This document shows, piece by piece, positions 47,414-60,379 of a stretch of 64,000 bases of DNA. The DNA comes from Quillaja saponaria. Lineage: Eukaryota; Streptophyta; Magnoliopsida; Fabales; Quillajaceae. The position numbers and the translations under genes were made by a program. The stretch's first letter is position 1. Each line of letters starts with the position of its first letter. The notes beneath the pieces are model-generated. The model did not search any database. It was not told the DNA's origin and saw only the letters and a list, made by a program, of their open reading frames with translations. Location: the NCBI GenBank assembly GCA_029379385.1, contig CM055605.1:6173001-6237000 (forward strand), given 5' to 3'.

Positions 47414-48855
47414 ACATACTGTAGAATACAACTTGTCTCAAGTTGTTATCAATATATATATATATATACATAGCCGAAGTTTGATGTAAATTTTCTGTTG
47501 CTGCTAAAATTCTTGAGGATGCCATTGCAGCATTAAAAGGAATAACTTCAATTGTTTGTTTAGCTTGTCTTGTAAAACCATGTAATCCAAGTGTCTGGAT
47601 AATTGTTGTTTCTGTTGAGTGAGTCATTATCCATCCTTTCTATATATACCTATACTCTTGTTGTAAACCTTCCGTTTCTTTGCATGTAGAATAGTAATTT
47701 GAAAAGTTATTTCATGTTTCTATCTGTGGGCACTGGGCAAAGAGAATGAAAATGTTAGCCATACCCTGTATAATTGAAGCAAACTTTATCTTTTTATTAT
47801 TTTATAAAAAGGGGTTGTAAATAAATGCAAGCTACAACTCTCTTTTATGAAAATAGAGTCAAATTTTATTTCTCATTTAAAGTACGACCTCCCACGTACT
47901 TCATATGTATTTCTCCTTTAATTAATTATAGTCATTAATTAATTTTTATCACCAGCCTTAATAGATCATATTCTCAAATCATACAATTTAAGCAAAATGC
48001 AAGTTATTAATCAATCTTTTCTACATTACATGAAATAATATGATCATTACTTCCTTAAAATAAACATACATGTTCCTTATCACCAAAAAAATAAAATAAA
48101 ATAGAATCATTAACACCATGCATGTATGATCGATGTATTCAATTGTCAGATCCTATTTACAAGATGATCAAATTATAAAGGATACCAATAAGATAAAATA
48201 AGTTAAATACAATTATTGGAAATTAATATAATTCAAATTTAGCAATTCATTATTAATTATATATATCATCGTTATATTAGATACATGTTATCTTTTATGA
48301 ATAAGAAAAAAATCACATAATATCCGATAGTATTAATTTCATCTAATGACTAACTAAATCACATATTATTTCTATATGCTATCTTTAGCTTTCATTGAAT
48401 ATGCTATTGTAATTAAAAGGACTGCAACATTTTCATTGAATATGCAATCGTAATTAAAAGGACTGCAACATTTATCTAAAAAAGTTGACTTAGATGTTAA
48501 GAGGGGCGCTGTCACAATCAAGCTGTGTAATCGCCAGGTAACTATAATTCCATTGTTGGCCTTTCATCACTATTAAACAAGTGAGAGTAGCATGAATGAC
48601 TAATTAAAGGTGAAAGAAATTGCTTTCTAGGTATTAGTTTTAACGAGTGGCCGGCAATATTACAAACAAACAAAAAAAAAAAAAAAACATTTTTACGTTT
48701 TAAAGACGTGTTTTGGCACATACTAATATTTTTTATTTTTGGTTTAGCGATCAAGCGTGTTCATATCAGTTTTTACACGTATCTTGATTAATCACTTTTT
48801 TGATATGATCGTGTTCATATCATATACACTGGGACTAGTTAGAGAATATTAATAT
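47414..48855. other. 3' flank of gene D
   Basis: Matches B's flank (21674-23115) almost throughout and A's flank to about 48310. Contains the TA tract after the stop, the 41-bp tandem duplication near 48388-48470 and the W-box-like block. Similarity with B's flank ends at GAGAATATTAATAT (48855), where the Copia piece begins. No gene is seen. Confidence 0.7.
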
Positions 48856-49359
48856 GGTACTTTTTTGATTGCTTCAACTAATACAATAATTTTTTTAGTT
48901 TGTACACTTTCTGACTTTATTCTTCAGGTATCACGCATCTCGGAGGGAGATCCATATAAACTTCTTCTGATAATTCTCCATGTAGAAAGGCATTTTTTAC
49001 ATCAAATTGTTGCAATGGCCAATCCAAGTTTGCAGCTAGGGTTAGCAAAACTCGAACTGTGTTAATTTTAGCCACTGGTGCAAAAGTCTCAATATAATCA
49101 ATATAATCGATCCCATAGGTTTGAGTATATCCCTTAGCCACCAATCTTGCTTTAAACCGTTCAATCGTGCCATCAACTTTGAATTTGATAATATATATCC
49201 ATTGACATCCAACTGTTTTCTTTCTCGGTGGACAATTTACAAGATCCCAAGTATTATTTTTAATCAAAGATTTCATCTCCTCACTCACAGCTGCTATCCA
49301 TCTCGAATCACCCAAGGCTTCTTGCACACTATTAGGAATAGATACAGTGGATAATTGAT
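48856..49359 (-). mobile_element. Ty1/Copia reverse-transcriptase fragment (degenerate)
   Basis: The minus strand encodes the N-terminal part of a Copia reverse transcriptase: [16 protein letters not shown], then [44 protein letters not shown] and [20 protein letters not shown]. The frame stays open from about 49359 to the TAA after VIPEE. It then continues recognisably (VYKLKKLLY, stop, LKQS) before ending abruptly at 48856 at the junction with D's flank. No gag, protease, integrase, RNase H or LTR is present. On its other side it joins directly to the inverted receptor fragment E. Confidence 0.92.
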
Positions 49360-51470
49360 TGAATCCTTAATAATAATTACAAGCATTAACTCACTTGGCT
49401 AAGAAGATACAAAGAAAAATATAATTCACAGTGTTTTCAACTTTGTCATACTATTGATTAGTGGAAAAGTCATACCAGTTCCATTCAAGTCACTGATTCT
49501 CCAGCATATCATAATTTAAAGATGACAAAAAACAACAAAAGAGAAATATCATTTGAAATGGTAGCTAAGAATTAGAACACCAAACTTCAAGTCATTTACT
49601 TTTGCCAAAAAAGAAATTCCAGTAGGAATTGGCCCACTCAAACCACTTGCTTGGATAACTCTGTTACAAATTTTTGATTGGAATAAGAGATGACGCATGA
49701 AACACAATTGAACGATCAAAAAGAATAAAGGTATCACAGTTTTTCAAGATTTGTCCGGTTCTGGATAAAGTCAGGTATTGATCCAGAGAAGCAATTGTCA
49801 GCTATTCGACTGCGTTGCGGACAAAGGAGAAGGAAAGTTACCATGGATTTGAGAGACCAATAACCTTAAAAAAAAAAAAAAAAAAAGTTAGAAGGAAGTA
49901 TATAAACTTACAAGTCCTTTAATGTAGTAAGCTTGGCAAATGTTGCAGGTATCTCCCCAGTAAAATTGTTTGAGGACATAAGCCTATAATAACAAGAAAA
50001 ATATAAATCTACACATAGAAACTAACTATTCAGCCAATGATAACTAAGATTCAAAATCATTTTACAGAAGATATAATTCGAAAAACAAAACAAAAGCCTC
50101 ACAGAATTATACTCCTATCTGCTATAAGACAAAGTACGAAGTACAAACTAAACATAATAAAGGGCTTACATTCTTTCAATCTGGGGAAGATTCCCAAGCT
50201 TCGGTGGAAGATTTCCAGAAAACTGATTGTACTCGATAGACCTAAGCATTAAAAAGGGATCTTTAGAAAATGAAATTCCAGGAACAAAAAGAAAAAAATG
50301 GGTAATCTGAAACTCACAAACTCTTGAGGGTGGTAATATTTGCTAGCTCTTTGGGGATTGACCCTGATACTCGGTTCCCAAGAGGTGAACTAGCATAACA
50401 ACCACATGTTAGAATCGAATTCCATGAAGCAATGAGACTACAATAACACCCATTCGTTAATACCCATAAAAAGTGAAAGAACAATGTCCAGAAGCATTCA
50501 AAAACCATAATATATGAGATAGTGAGTGAGAGAGAGTACATGCTGACAAGTTTCATGGAGCCCCATTCAGGAGGGATTGTACCGTTAAGGTAGTTGCGGG
50601 TGAGGTCTCTATCAGAGAGAGGAAATCAAAGAAATGAGTGATAGAATAAGAGAAAGGAAGTGGGTGTATGTGCAAGAAGGAAAGGAAGTACTTACATTAC
50701 TTGGACGTAAGGCAACCTGACCAACTCCGGTGGAACAGTGCGGGGAAGACTCTGCGCTTTGAGTAATCTGTTATGGTATTGTACAAAACCAGGAAAATTA
50801 GGCAAAAGAGTAAAAAGAAAATGGAGTTCGATTTGAAGCTAGAAAATAGAGAATGGACACGTTTCAGGCCCAAACCAAATTGGGCTTGGGTCAAGTGAAT
50901 CACACAAGTAATTGAAGGTGAAGGTGGCTGATAATTCAATTGGTAAAATTTTAATGTTTTATATCAAGAATCTGAGATACAATTTAACATTCATACGATG
51001 AGAGATTTATAATAATCATAGAGAGTTATTTCTCATTGTGCACCTTATAAGCTAAGAGTGAAAAACAATATAGCTATATAATTTATTTATTTGAAAAAAA
51101 TTGTACTTTGTAAAGTACTAACTCTGGCTATTTTTAATCAATATTAACCTAATTAATAGTGAAATTATATTATGTCTTTTAAAAGAAAATTTATTTAGAG
51201 GAAAAAAACTACCTATGATAATTAGATCATAGGTTCATTTCATCAAAGTACAATAACAAAATACAAAAAGCTAGTTCACTTCAAATTTTAAATGAGAAAA
51301 AAATATTTTTTTTTTCTTTAATCCAAAACTTTTCTTTTGTGATTTTTCATATTGGCCTGGGTCTTTCTTATGACCCATAAATCCAGAGAGAGGGAAGGAG
51401 GGGAGGGAGGGAGAGACTTACATGCTAACAACATGGCATACAGTAGAATTGGCAAAAGTGCAATTACATG
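49360..51470 (-). pseudogene. Fragment E: inverted partial LRR receptor kinase, exons 2 (partial) to 10
   Basis: Reverse-strand copy of the LRR part of a C/F-type gene, introns included, so it arose from DNA and not from a spliced transcript. Exons in gene order: 2 partial (51470-51422), 3 (50767-50696), 4 (50608-50540), 5 (50389-50318), 6 (50241-50170), 7 (49983-49912), 8 (49809-49738), 9 (49660-49589), 10 (49501-49430). It ends inside intron 10 near 49360. No start, malectin, TM or kinase. Decay: the exon 9 donor reads GACTT|GAAG instead of GTAAG and the exon 10 acceptor reads GCTG instead of GCAG. Exon 3 lacks the 6-bp insertion shared by C and F. Confidence 0.9.
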
Positions 51471-51473
51471 TAA

Positions 51474-51979
51474 ATTACAAGTTAATAATAATAATAATAA
51501 AAACCCTTAATAAAGGGTGAACATTATATTTTTTTACTAAATGATTATGTAGTTGTCACAAAGAAAAATTCATTCTCACACTAATTAGTGTTTTCAAAAG
51601 GAGAAAAAAAAAAAAAAAAACCTATGAAGTAGAAAAGTCTAATGTTTGAACTAATTTTTATGTATCTCGACATATTTTTGACAATGCGCTGGTGATATCA
51701 TCATTTGTATTTGTACATTGTTTATAGTACAAATATAGTGACATAGTTAGTACTTATTTAAATCAACAGTTGAGTTGACTTTGTCTCTATGCGTCATTGA
51801 GTTTTTCCTATCCATTATATATCCCTATGATCTTGTTTTTTGTTCGCACTTCTTCAAGAACTACAAACTCTTAAATCTTATAGCTAGCTTTGTATCATTC
51901 TTGCTTCTCATCCCTACCATGCAACTTCATACACACAGCTACCATATATACACAATATATATAATCACATAGATCATGG
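51474..51979 (+). promoter_or_regulatory. Upstream region of gene F (putative promoter)
   Basis: 51478-51575 matches C's upstream DNA. The remainder, absent from C, precedes the signal-peptide exon. A TATA-like TTATATAT occurs at 51815, about 165 bp before the first ATG, a plausible distance if the leader is short. No transcription start can be shown. Confidence 0.35.
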
Positions 51980-54900
51980 ATGTCACTCCCCATGAAGATC
52001 ATGACTTTTCTTGAACTGCTTCTCCTTTCTTCACTCCCCATCGCCTTCTCCTTCTCCCATTTTGCTTTTGGAGCCACTACTACTCTTTTGCCTGACATTG
52101 AAGGTAGATCAATCGATATATCAATATTATGGGACATACTTTCTTGTCATATATATATATATTCAGTTAATTATATACACGAGAAAGATCAAATTAAACA
52201 AAATGGTACATCCTTTTTTATTTAGAGAAGATGGCTATGCGGTTTCTATATTCATATCTAGCTGTTTTGGCATGAGTCTCGGTTTTTCAATTAAAAAAAA
52301 AAAAAAAAAAAGAAAGAAAGAGAAGAATCAATTGATTTTCATATATATATAGATATATATTAGGATGAATTATATAAAGTTTAGATGATATGAGCATATG
52401 TATATATATATGTGTGTGTTTATGTTTATATAGTGCAAGCTTTACAAGACATAGCTAAGACCCTTGGGAAGAAGGACTGGAACTTCAGCATTGATCCATG
52501 CAGTAAACAACCTCCTTGGTTTTTCTCAAATGCTTCAAAAGGACACGAGAATGCTGTCACATGTAATTGCACTTTTGCCAATTCTACTGTATGTCATGTT
52601 GTTAGCATGTAAGTCTCTCCCTCCCTCCTTCCCTCTCTCTGGATTTATGGGTCATAAGAAAGACCCAGGCCAATATGAAAAATCACAAAAGAAAAGTTTT
52701 GGATTAAAGAAAAAAATATATTTTTTTTCTCATTTAAAATTTGAAGTGAACTAGCTTTTTGTATTTTGTTATTGTAATTTGATGAAATGAACCTATGATC
52801 TAATTATCATAGGTAGTTTTTTTCCTCTAAATAAATTTTCTTTTAAAAGACATAATATAATTTCACTATTAATTAGGGTAATATTGATTAAAAATAGTCA
52901 GAGTTAGTACTTTACAAAGTACAATTTTTTTTCAAATAAATAAATTATGTAGCTATATTGTTTTTCATTCTCAGCTTATAAGGTGCACAATGAGAGATAA
53001 CTCTCTATGATTATTATAAATCTCTCATCGTATGAATGTTAAATTGTATCTCAGATTCTTGATATAAAACATTAAAATTTTACCAATTGAATTATCAGCC
53101 ACCTTCACCTTCAATTACTTGTGTGATTCACTTGACCCAAGCCCAATTTGGTTTGGGCCTGAAACGTGTCCATTCTCTAATTTCTAGCTTCAAATCGAAC
53201 TCGATTTTTCTTTTTACTCTTTTGCCTAATTTTCCTGGTTTTGTACATACCATAACAGATTACTCAAAGCGCAGAGGCTTCCCGGCACTGTTCCACCGGA
53301 GTCGGAGTTGGTCAGGTTGCCTTACCTCCAAGTAATGTAAGTACTTCCTTTCCTTCTTGCACATACACCCACTTCCTTTCTCTTATTCTATCACTCATTT
53401 CTTTGATTTCCTCTCTCTGATAGAGACCTCACCCGCAACTACCTTAACGGTACAATCCCTCCTGAATGGGGCTCCATGAAACTTGTCAGCATGTACTCTC
53501 TATATTATGGTTTTTGAATGCTTCTGGACATTGTTCTTTCACTTTTTTATGGATATTAACAAACGGGTGTTATTGTAGTCTCATTGCTTCATGGAATTCG
53601 ATTCTAACATGTGGTTGTTATGCTAGTTCACTTCTTGGGAACCGAGTATCAGGGTCAATCCCCAAAGAGCTAGCAAATATTACCACCCTCAAGAGTTTGT
53701 GAGTTTCAGATTACCCATTTTTTTCTTTTTGTTCCTGGAATTTCATTTTCTAAAGATGCCTTTTTAATGCGTAGGTCTATCGAGTACAATCAGTTTTCTG
53801 GAAATCTTCCACCAAAGCTTGGGAATCTTCCCCAGATTGAAAGAATGTAAGCCCTTTATTATGTTTAGTTTGTACTTCGTACTTTGTCTTACAGCAGATA
53901 GGAGTATAATTCTGTGAGCCTTTTGTTTTGTTTTTCTAATTATATCTTCTGTAAAATGATTTTGAATCTTATTTATCATTGGCTGAATAGTTAGTTTCTA
54001 TGCGTAGATTTATATTTTTCTTGTTATTAATGTAGGCTTATGTCCTCAAACAATTTTACTGGGGAGATACCTGCAACATTTGCCAAGCTTACTACATTAA
54101 AGGACTTGTAAGCTTATATACTTCCTTCTAACTTTTTTTTAAAGGTTATTGGTCTCTCAAATCCATAGTAACTTTCCTTCCCCTTTGTCTGCAATGCAGT
54201 CGAATAGCTGACAATCACTTCTCTGGATCAATACCTGACTTTATCCAGAACTGGACGAATCTTGAAAAACTGTGATACCTTTATTCTCTTTGATCGTTCA
54301 ATTGTGCATCATGCGTCATCTCTTATTCCAATCAAAAATTTGTAACACAGTTATACAAGCTAGTGGTTTGAGTGGGCCAATTCCTACTGGAAGTTCTTTT
54401 TTGGCAAAAGTAAATGACTTGTAAGTTTGGTGTTCTAATTCTTAGCTACCATTTCAAATGATATTTCTCTTTTGTTGTTTTTTGTCATCTTTAAAATATG
54501 ATATGCAGGAGAATCAGTGACTTGAATGGAACTGATATGAGTTTTCCACTAATCAGTAGTATGACAAAGTTGAAGACACTGTGAGTTATATTTTTCTTTG
54601 TATCTTCTTAGCCAAGCGAGTTAACACTTGTAATTATTATTAAGGATTTAGACATGTTATTGTTGAGTTAATGCCTTATTAGGAAACGATGCAGTCAAAC
54701 TTTTTTCCCATGCAAACAGCAAACCTATGTACTATTTGATTGTGTCTCAGGATATTGATGAGTTGCAATATAATTGGTCCCCTTCCTGAATATCTTGGAC
54801 AATTACCAAATCTGTCAACCTTGTAAGTGCTAATCTTTCGTTTCCAACTTTATTGTTGCTGTTGCCGGTCAGTCCAACATTTCCTTTTTAAATTGTTTTT

Positions 54901-57071
54901 AACTAATATATTAGAATCTTCTGAGGATAAAATTTTGCATTGCATACGAACTAGTTTATTTTGATGGATGTAACTTTCTATTAGGCTACGTTAGCAGAAC
55001 TAACTGTAGGAACTTGCAAACTATATATATTTGTTCATGCATATCTTTTAACTTGTTTATATTCCAATAAAAAATATACAGAGTTTGTAGTCTCAAAGCC
55101 AGAACATCTGTATGTTTTTATAGACAGGGGAAGTCTATATTGCACTTTTTCAGCCCTCATTCCTCAGAAAGGCATCTTAAAAACGTGGATAAATAAAGAA
55201 ATGATGTTTTCATTACAAGTATGTTGGAATATTTATGTTGAATTGAAGGACTAAAATTCTTAGTCAAGATGATGACCAGAAGCCACTTGAGGTGGAAGTT
55301 CAGATTCAGTAATTGGAAGATAACTCATTCCACTTGATTTTGAAAGAGCTTAATAGCTTATTATTGTTATCAAAATTGAATAAGAATATATGGACGTTGA
55401 GGCTTCAGAATGTATTCATGGGGACTACTATGTTGATATATTCTTCTTTTGACTTTTCGCCCAATTTGGCCGAAGGAAAGAAATAGCTTGAGAACTTTCC
55501 TCATCGGCAATTTGATTTTTTTCTTTTCTATGGTCTTTTGACACAGTTTCTGCATGCTTTCTTGTTGAAACAATATTTTATGAAAAAGCTCCTCGTTTTC
55601 TTTTTCCTTGTTATATCTTTTCTATTAAGCATTTATTTCCAAAATCATTACAAACATAAATTCTTTTGCAGAGACATTAGCTTCAACAAACTTAGTGGAG
55701 GAATTCCAAGCAACTTTAGAAGCCTAAGACAAGTGGAATACCAGTAAGCAATTATATATTTTTGTTAATTTCTATCTGGTTGCTCCCCTACATTTCTAAC
55801 TTTCTATTAGGCTATGTTAAGTATTCTACCTACCAATCTGTTGTTAAGGTTATTCCCTAACTTGGCCACATATATTGCATATTACTCAGCTGAAAGTTTG
55901 TTTGGATTGGGACGGCTATACTGAATCGAACAAAATATTTGAAGGGAGAACTTAACTGGCTAACCTGTAGAATATATTGGCAAACTAGTATTGCTTAAGG
56001 AAGACTAGGCAATGCTTTTTTTTTAATAGGAAAGAAAATATTATTGAGAAAGATAGAAGTGCTTGTTACTTTTACTGGATCACAATGGAATGGGAAAATG
56101 TCACATTAATGTTAAGATGCCTCCTGTTGGTCATCCACACACAGAGCGTTAGATCTGCTAAGTTTTTTCTCTACTGGTTTCATTCATTTAAATTCAAAGT
56201 GCACACCCATTAGGGAATTCATTACACATCGTTTTATTTAAATTTTGGTGTTCCTCTGTATGAATCTTGTATTTACTTCTAAGAGTACAATATACAAAAC
56301 ATTAGAAAGAATAAAAGCATTTTCTGAAATTATAATTAATTCTAACCTAAATTATCTCAGTGAGGGAATGGACAATTGTTATTTTTCGCTCCACTTGGTT
56401 TGATAAAAGGATTCTTGCCAATCCAAATATCCGGAACTGAAGTTGCAGAAAATTCAAAAATTGAAAAGAAGAAAAGGTAGGATTGAGAATTAATTACCAC
56501 CATTTTCATTGGAATTTTACAGATCTATTGATCAATGTAATGAGAATTTGTACCATACAAGGAAAGCACTCATGATGAGTGTTTGATTTAATAATGTCGT
56601 ATATATCCAGATATTTCACGGGAAACCTGCTTACTGGAACACTGCCTGATTGGCTATCACAAAATACTGGCCAATTGAGTTCTTCTCTTTCAAAGTGCTG
56701 CTTAATATAATCTGTTCTATGTGTTTCTCAAATATTTAATTCCTTCCCAGCATGATTATACATATATACTTGTGTGATGTGCCCCTTATTTTTCTTTTCT
56801 GGTGCTCTATGTGCCTTTTTCTTTATCTGGAAATATGCTAAATAAGAGCCCCTTCGGTTGGGGAATATCTTTCTTATGGTGCTAGTACTGTATAACTGTA
56901 AAAGATCCTCCAATCTTGAGATTCATCAGATTTTGGGTTGTATCGGGGCTGTATGAAGCAGCATCAAGAAGAGGTTGACAATAATATCTTAAACATTGGT
57001 AGATTCTGAATCCACTAATGGAGCTTGTTTGTGATTCTCAACCGAGATGCTTCTTTGGAGGTTTTGGAGAT

Positions 57072-57884
57072 TGTTAGAGTATGTTTACTATTAAGTTATA
57101 TTGGGTGTTAAGTTCCACATTGTTTAGATAAGTAGGTCGTATGTACGTTGTTGGTGTAGTCTTGGAATCATCCAAGCGACTACTCTTATCTTCTTCTTTA
57201 TATATTTAACATGGTATTAGAGCGGGTATGATCTAAACCAAGTTTAATCTTGGGGTTGCTGCCTCTCCTCTTTGGCAGCAGCCCGAACAGTTTTAAAGTT
57301 TTTGATATTGTTTGGAGTTTAGAGTTTTGAAGTTTTTTGCTGAAGTTTATCTTTATATCTATCTATGTTTGTTGGTGATTTAGTCATTCAACACAACCCC
57401 CATTTTTCAAGATTGAAGAGTTTTCAACATTCTCTACTCATTATCACTGATTTCGGAGTTGCTTGCTTTTTTTTTTTCTGACCAGATAAGTTCTCAGAGG
57501 AAGTTGATGTTAATTGGCATTTTATGTTGGTTGTGAATCAACGATTCTCTTTTATGTACATGTTGTTTGTGTCGTTCTCGTTCTTTTAGGCACGGAGTAA
57601 GTCGAGTGAAGTTTGATGTAATTTTTTGTTAGATTATTTTATGTGAGGGGAATGCTGAGAGTTTTTAATACTTGCATTGTATTCGTACAAGCTAAAGCAT
57701 ATGTATGCTCTAGCTTGAGGGGGAGTGTTAGAGTAAATTTAGTATTAAGTTATGTTGGGTGTTGAGTCCACATTATTTAGATAAGTAAGTCTTATGTACA
57801 TTATCTACTTTAAATATAAGGTCTTGGTGTAGTCTTGGATTCATCTAAACTAATACTCTTTTCTTCCTCTTTATATATTTAATT
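57072..57884 (+). mobile_element. TRIM (miniature LTR retrotransposon), full-length copy in gene F
   Basis: 5' LTR 57072-57211 (TGTTAGAGTATG...TTTAACA). It is followed at once by TGGTATTAGAGCGGG, a close match to the initiator-Met primer-binding site (TGGTATCAGAGC) of many Copia and TRIM elements. A polypurine tract, GAGGGGGAG, lies just before the 3' LTR (57726-57884). The target duplication GAGAT is at 57067-57071 and 57885-57889. The internal region is about 500 bp and non-coding. The 3' LTR carries about 20 bp (TCTACTTTAAATATAAGG) missing from the 5' LTR, so the LTRs have diverged. Confidence 0.85.
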
Positions 57885-60161
57885 GAGATCACTTGCATTG
57901 TTTATATAATTTCATAATTCACCTAGTAAAATGATACAGACTTCTAATTCAACTCTTCTATAGTTTGGTGGACATTTGCTTATGAGAAGCTTTACTGGAC
58001 CATATTTAATCTCACAAGGATATTAATTCTGAAGGATAATATTCGCTATGATTAGAAATTGGGAGCATTACTTCTAGTACTTGTTAAGAAAATAAGCTTG
58101 CTCATGGAGTTTGGTTGAGATTTTATCTGTGGAAACTACAGTAAACAAAAGAGAAAGGAAAATAAAACAGATTTGCATGGAGGATGGAATCAATCTTATA
58201 CTAGTTCTTATTGTTAGAGATCATAACTATTCATGGGGTGTCACTTGACAACTTAATCTTTTAGGTGGATTGGGTCTTCAAGAAAAATAGATCAGGACCT
58301 ATTCCAAAAATAATTAAATTTCAGAGTAAGGTAAGAGAATGCTTGTGCTGTTGTGCATGATCCACATTCCACGCTAACAAGCCCTATGGAATTGCACGTG
58401 TGTGGACGTGTAAGAGATCATAACTATTCATAGGTTCTCATCTTAAGCTTATAGGTTGAATGGTTCTTTGACACATTGTCATATAACGAATAACTATGCT
58501 TTTTATAAAATCATCCTGCTCATTTGGGAAATTTTTAAGACTGGCTCACATTGTGCGTCTTGTTTACAGGGATCTTTCGTACAACAACTTTAGCATTGGA
58601 GCACAATATTGTCAATTGTAGAGCGTGTAAGAGTGCTTCAAATTATATTAATGTTTTTTTTTCCATTTTCAGAGGCTAGATGAACTCTTACTTTGTGTTA
58701 TATGTATAGGAATTTGTTTGCTAACTCTTTGAAGGCTAATAACTCATAAGTTTACAGTTATTCTTTCATAATTTGTTTTATACTTTTTTATAGTTTTGTC
58801 TGTGAATTTGAGTTATAATGCTGTTGGTAATTGATACTGACTTTTTCTGCAACCTCCATTATCCTCTGAGTGGAATAGTTTCGTGTTTGAGGAGCACCGT
58901 CCACTGTCCTAAAAGTAAGTACAGTATGTCATGTATGTTTTATCTAACCATTTCTTTGGCTCTTCAAACTTTTCCTAACAAGTTTCAAAAGTTTAATACG
59001 GAACTGAAATATTGGAATATTAGATTTTCAAAGAAAAAAAGAAAGAAAACTTTTTGGAAGATAATTGCCATATTGTTGCTATATAGTCGTATTAGCCACT
59101 TAGACATTTCACAACAGTGAGGGACCTGTCCCTCCAGCCTTCCTCTTCTTATTTCATTGATGTTTCTTTTTCTTTTTTCTCCTTTTCAATATTGTATGAT
59201 ACAATACAATTTTGTTAATAACTTAATATCATCCAAAAAAGCCACCTAATCAGATCCTATAGGGTATAAATGTTACTCTTAACTTTGATGTTATTATTCA
59301 GGTTTTTTTTTTTTTTTTCTCTCTCTATACCAGTCCTGATTTTGAGTCATAGGTAGGATTCAGTTATCCTGTATAATTCTGAATTTTTTAAGTTATGTCA
59401 ACTTGTGCTTTGAGGACTCATCATTATCTATTTTCTTTTTCTTGTCATTTTTCCTCTCCATTGCGTGATTCACCAAAGCTTTCACCTTAAGAATCATGCA
59501 TCTACTTCAAGTTTTGACAGTAGAATAAAGATAACAATAGTTTATTCAGTAAAGTATGTTGGACAAGTTCATTTTACTCAATATTTGCATGCCACCCATC
59601 ATACAGAAATGAGAATTTTCCTTTTTGCTTGACTTGTGGAACTCGAGTTACTTTCTTCCCCCACTATTCCTTTTTGTTGCATTTCTTGCAGATTGGTACT
59701 CTGTTCATATAAATTGCGGTGGCAAAGAAGTGACTGTAAATGGAAGTAAAACATACGACAGAGATACAGATCAGGCTGAACCAGCAAAGTTTTTCCAAAG
59801 CAGTCCAAACTGGGCATTTAGCAACACTGGTAACTTCATGGATGATGACAACCCGTCAGACTTATACACCTGGTCAAATTTATCTAGACTCTCTATAACC
59901 AATTCCAAACTCTACATGAATACACGCATTTCTCCCGTTTCTTTGACTTATAACGGGTTTTGCCTGGGAAATGGAAACTACACGATGAACCTCCATTTTG
60001 CAGAGATAATGTTCACTGATGATAAAACATACAGTAGCCTGGAACGGCAAGTTTTTGATATCTATATCCAGGTATTCTTTTTTCTTTTTTTCTAAGAATC
60101 TATATCCAGGTATTCAATCACATAACTTTTTCAGCTTTTGTCTACTAGAGGTTTTGTTATC

Positions 60162-60379
60162 TGTTGGAGCCTCACTGTAAAAACCAATCAATTGGTGTTA
60201 GGAGAAGTGGGCAATAAAGTTATAAGTGATATTAATCCCCTTGATGTCACCAATGTGGGAGTTACCACTTTGACATTCCGCTCGTCGGTGTTTGCCTGCG
60301 CAATAGAGCACATCCGATCCCCATTTTGAGCATCGGCATTGATATGTTGGCTTCCGAGTGTTTGAGCACCAAATTGACA
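60162..60379. mobile_element. 218-bp LTR-like insertion in intron 17 of gene F
   Basis: Present only in F: B, C and D run directly from TTTTGATATCCA into AATATA. It starts TGTTGGAGCC and ends AAATTGACA (TG...CA). The flanks TTATC and GTATC could be a worn 5-bp target duplication. Size and ends fit a solo LTR of a small LTR element or TRIM. No coding sequence. The family is not identified. Confidence 0.6.
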
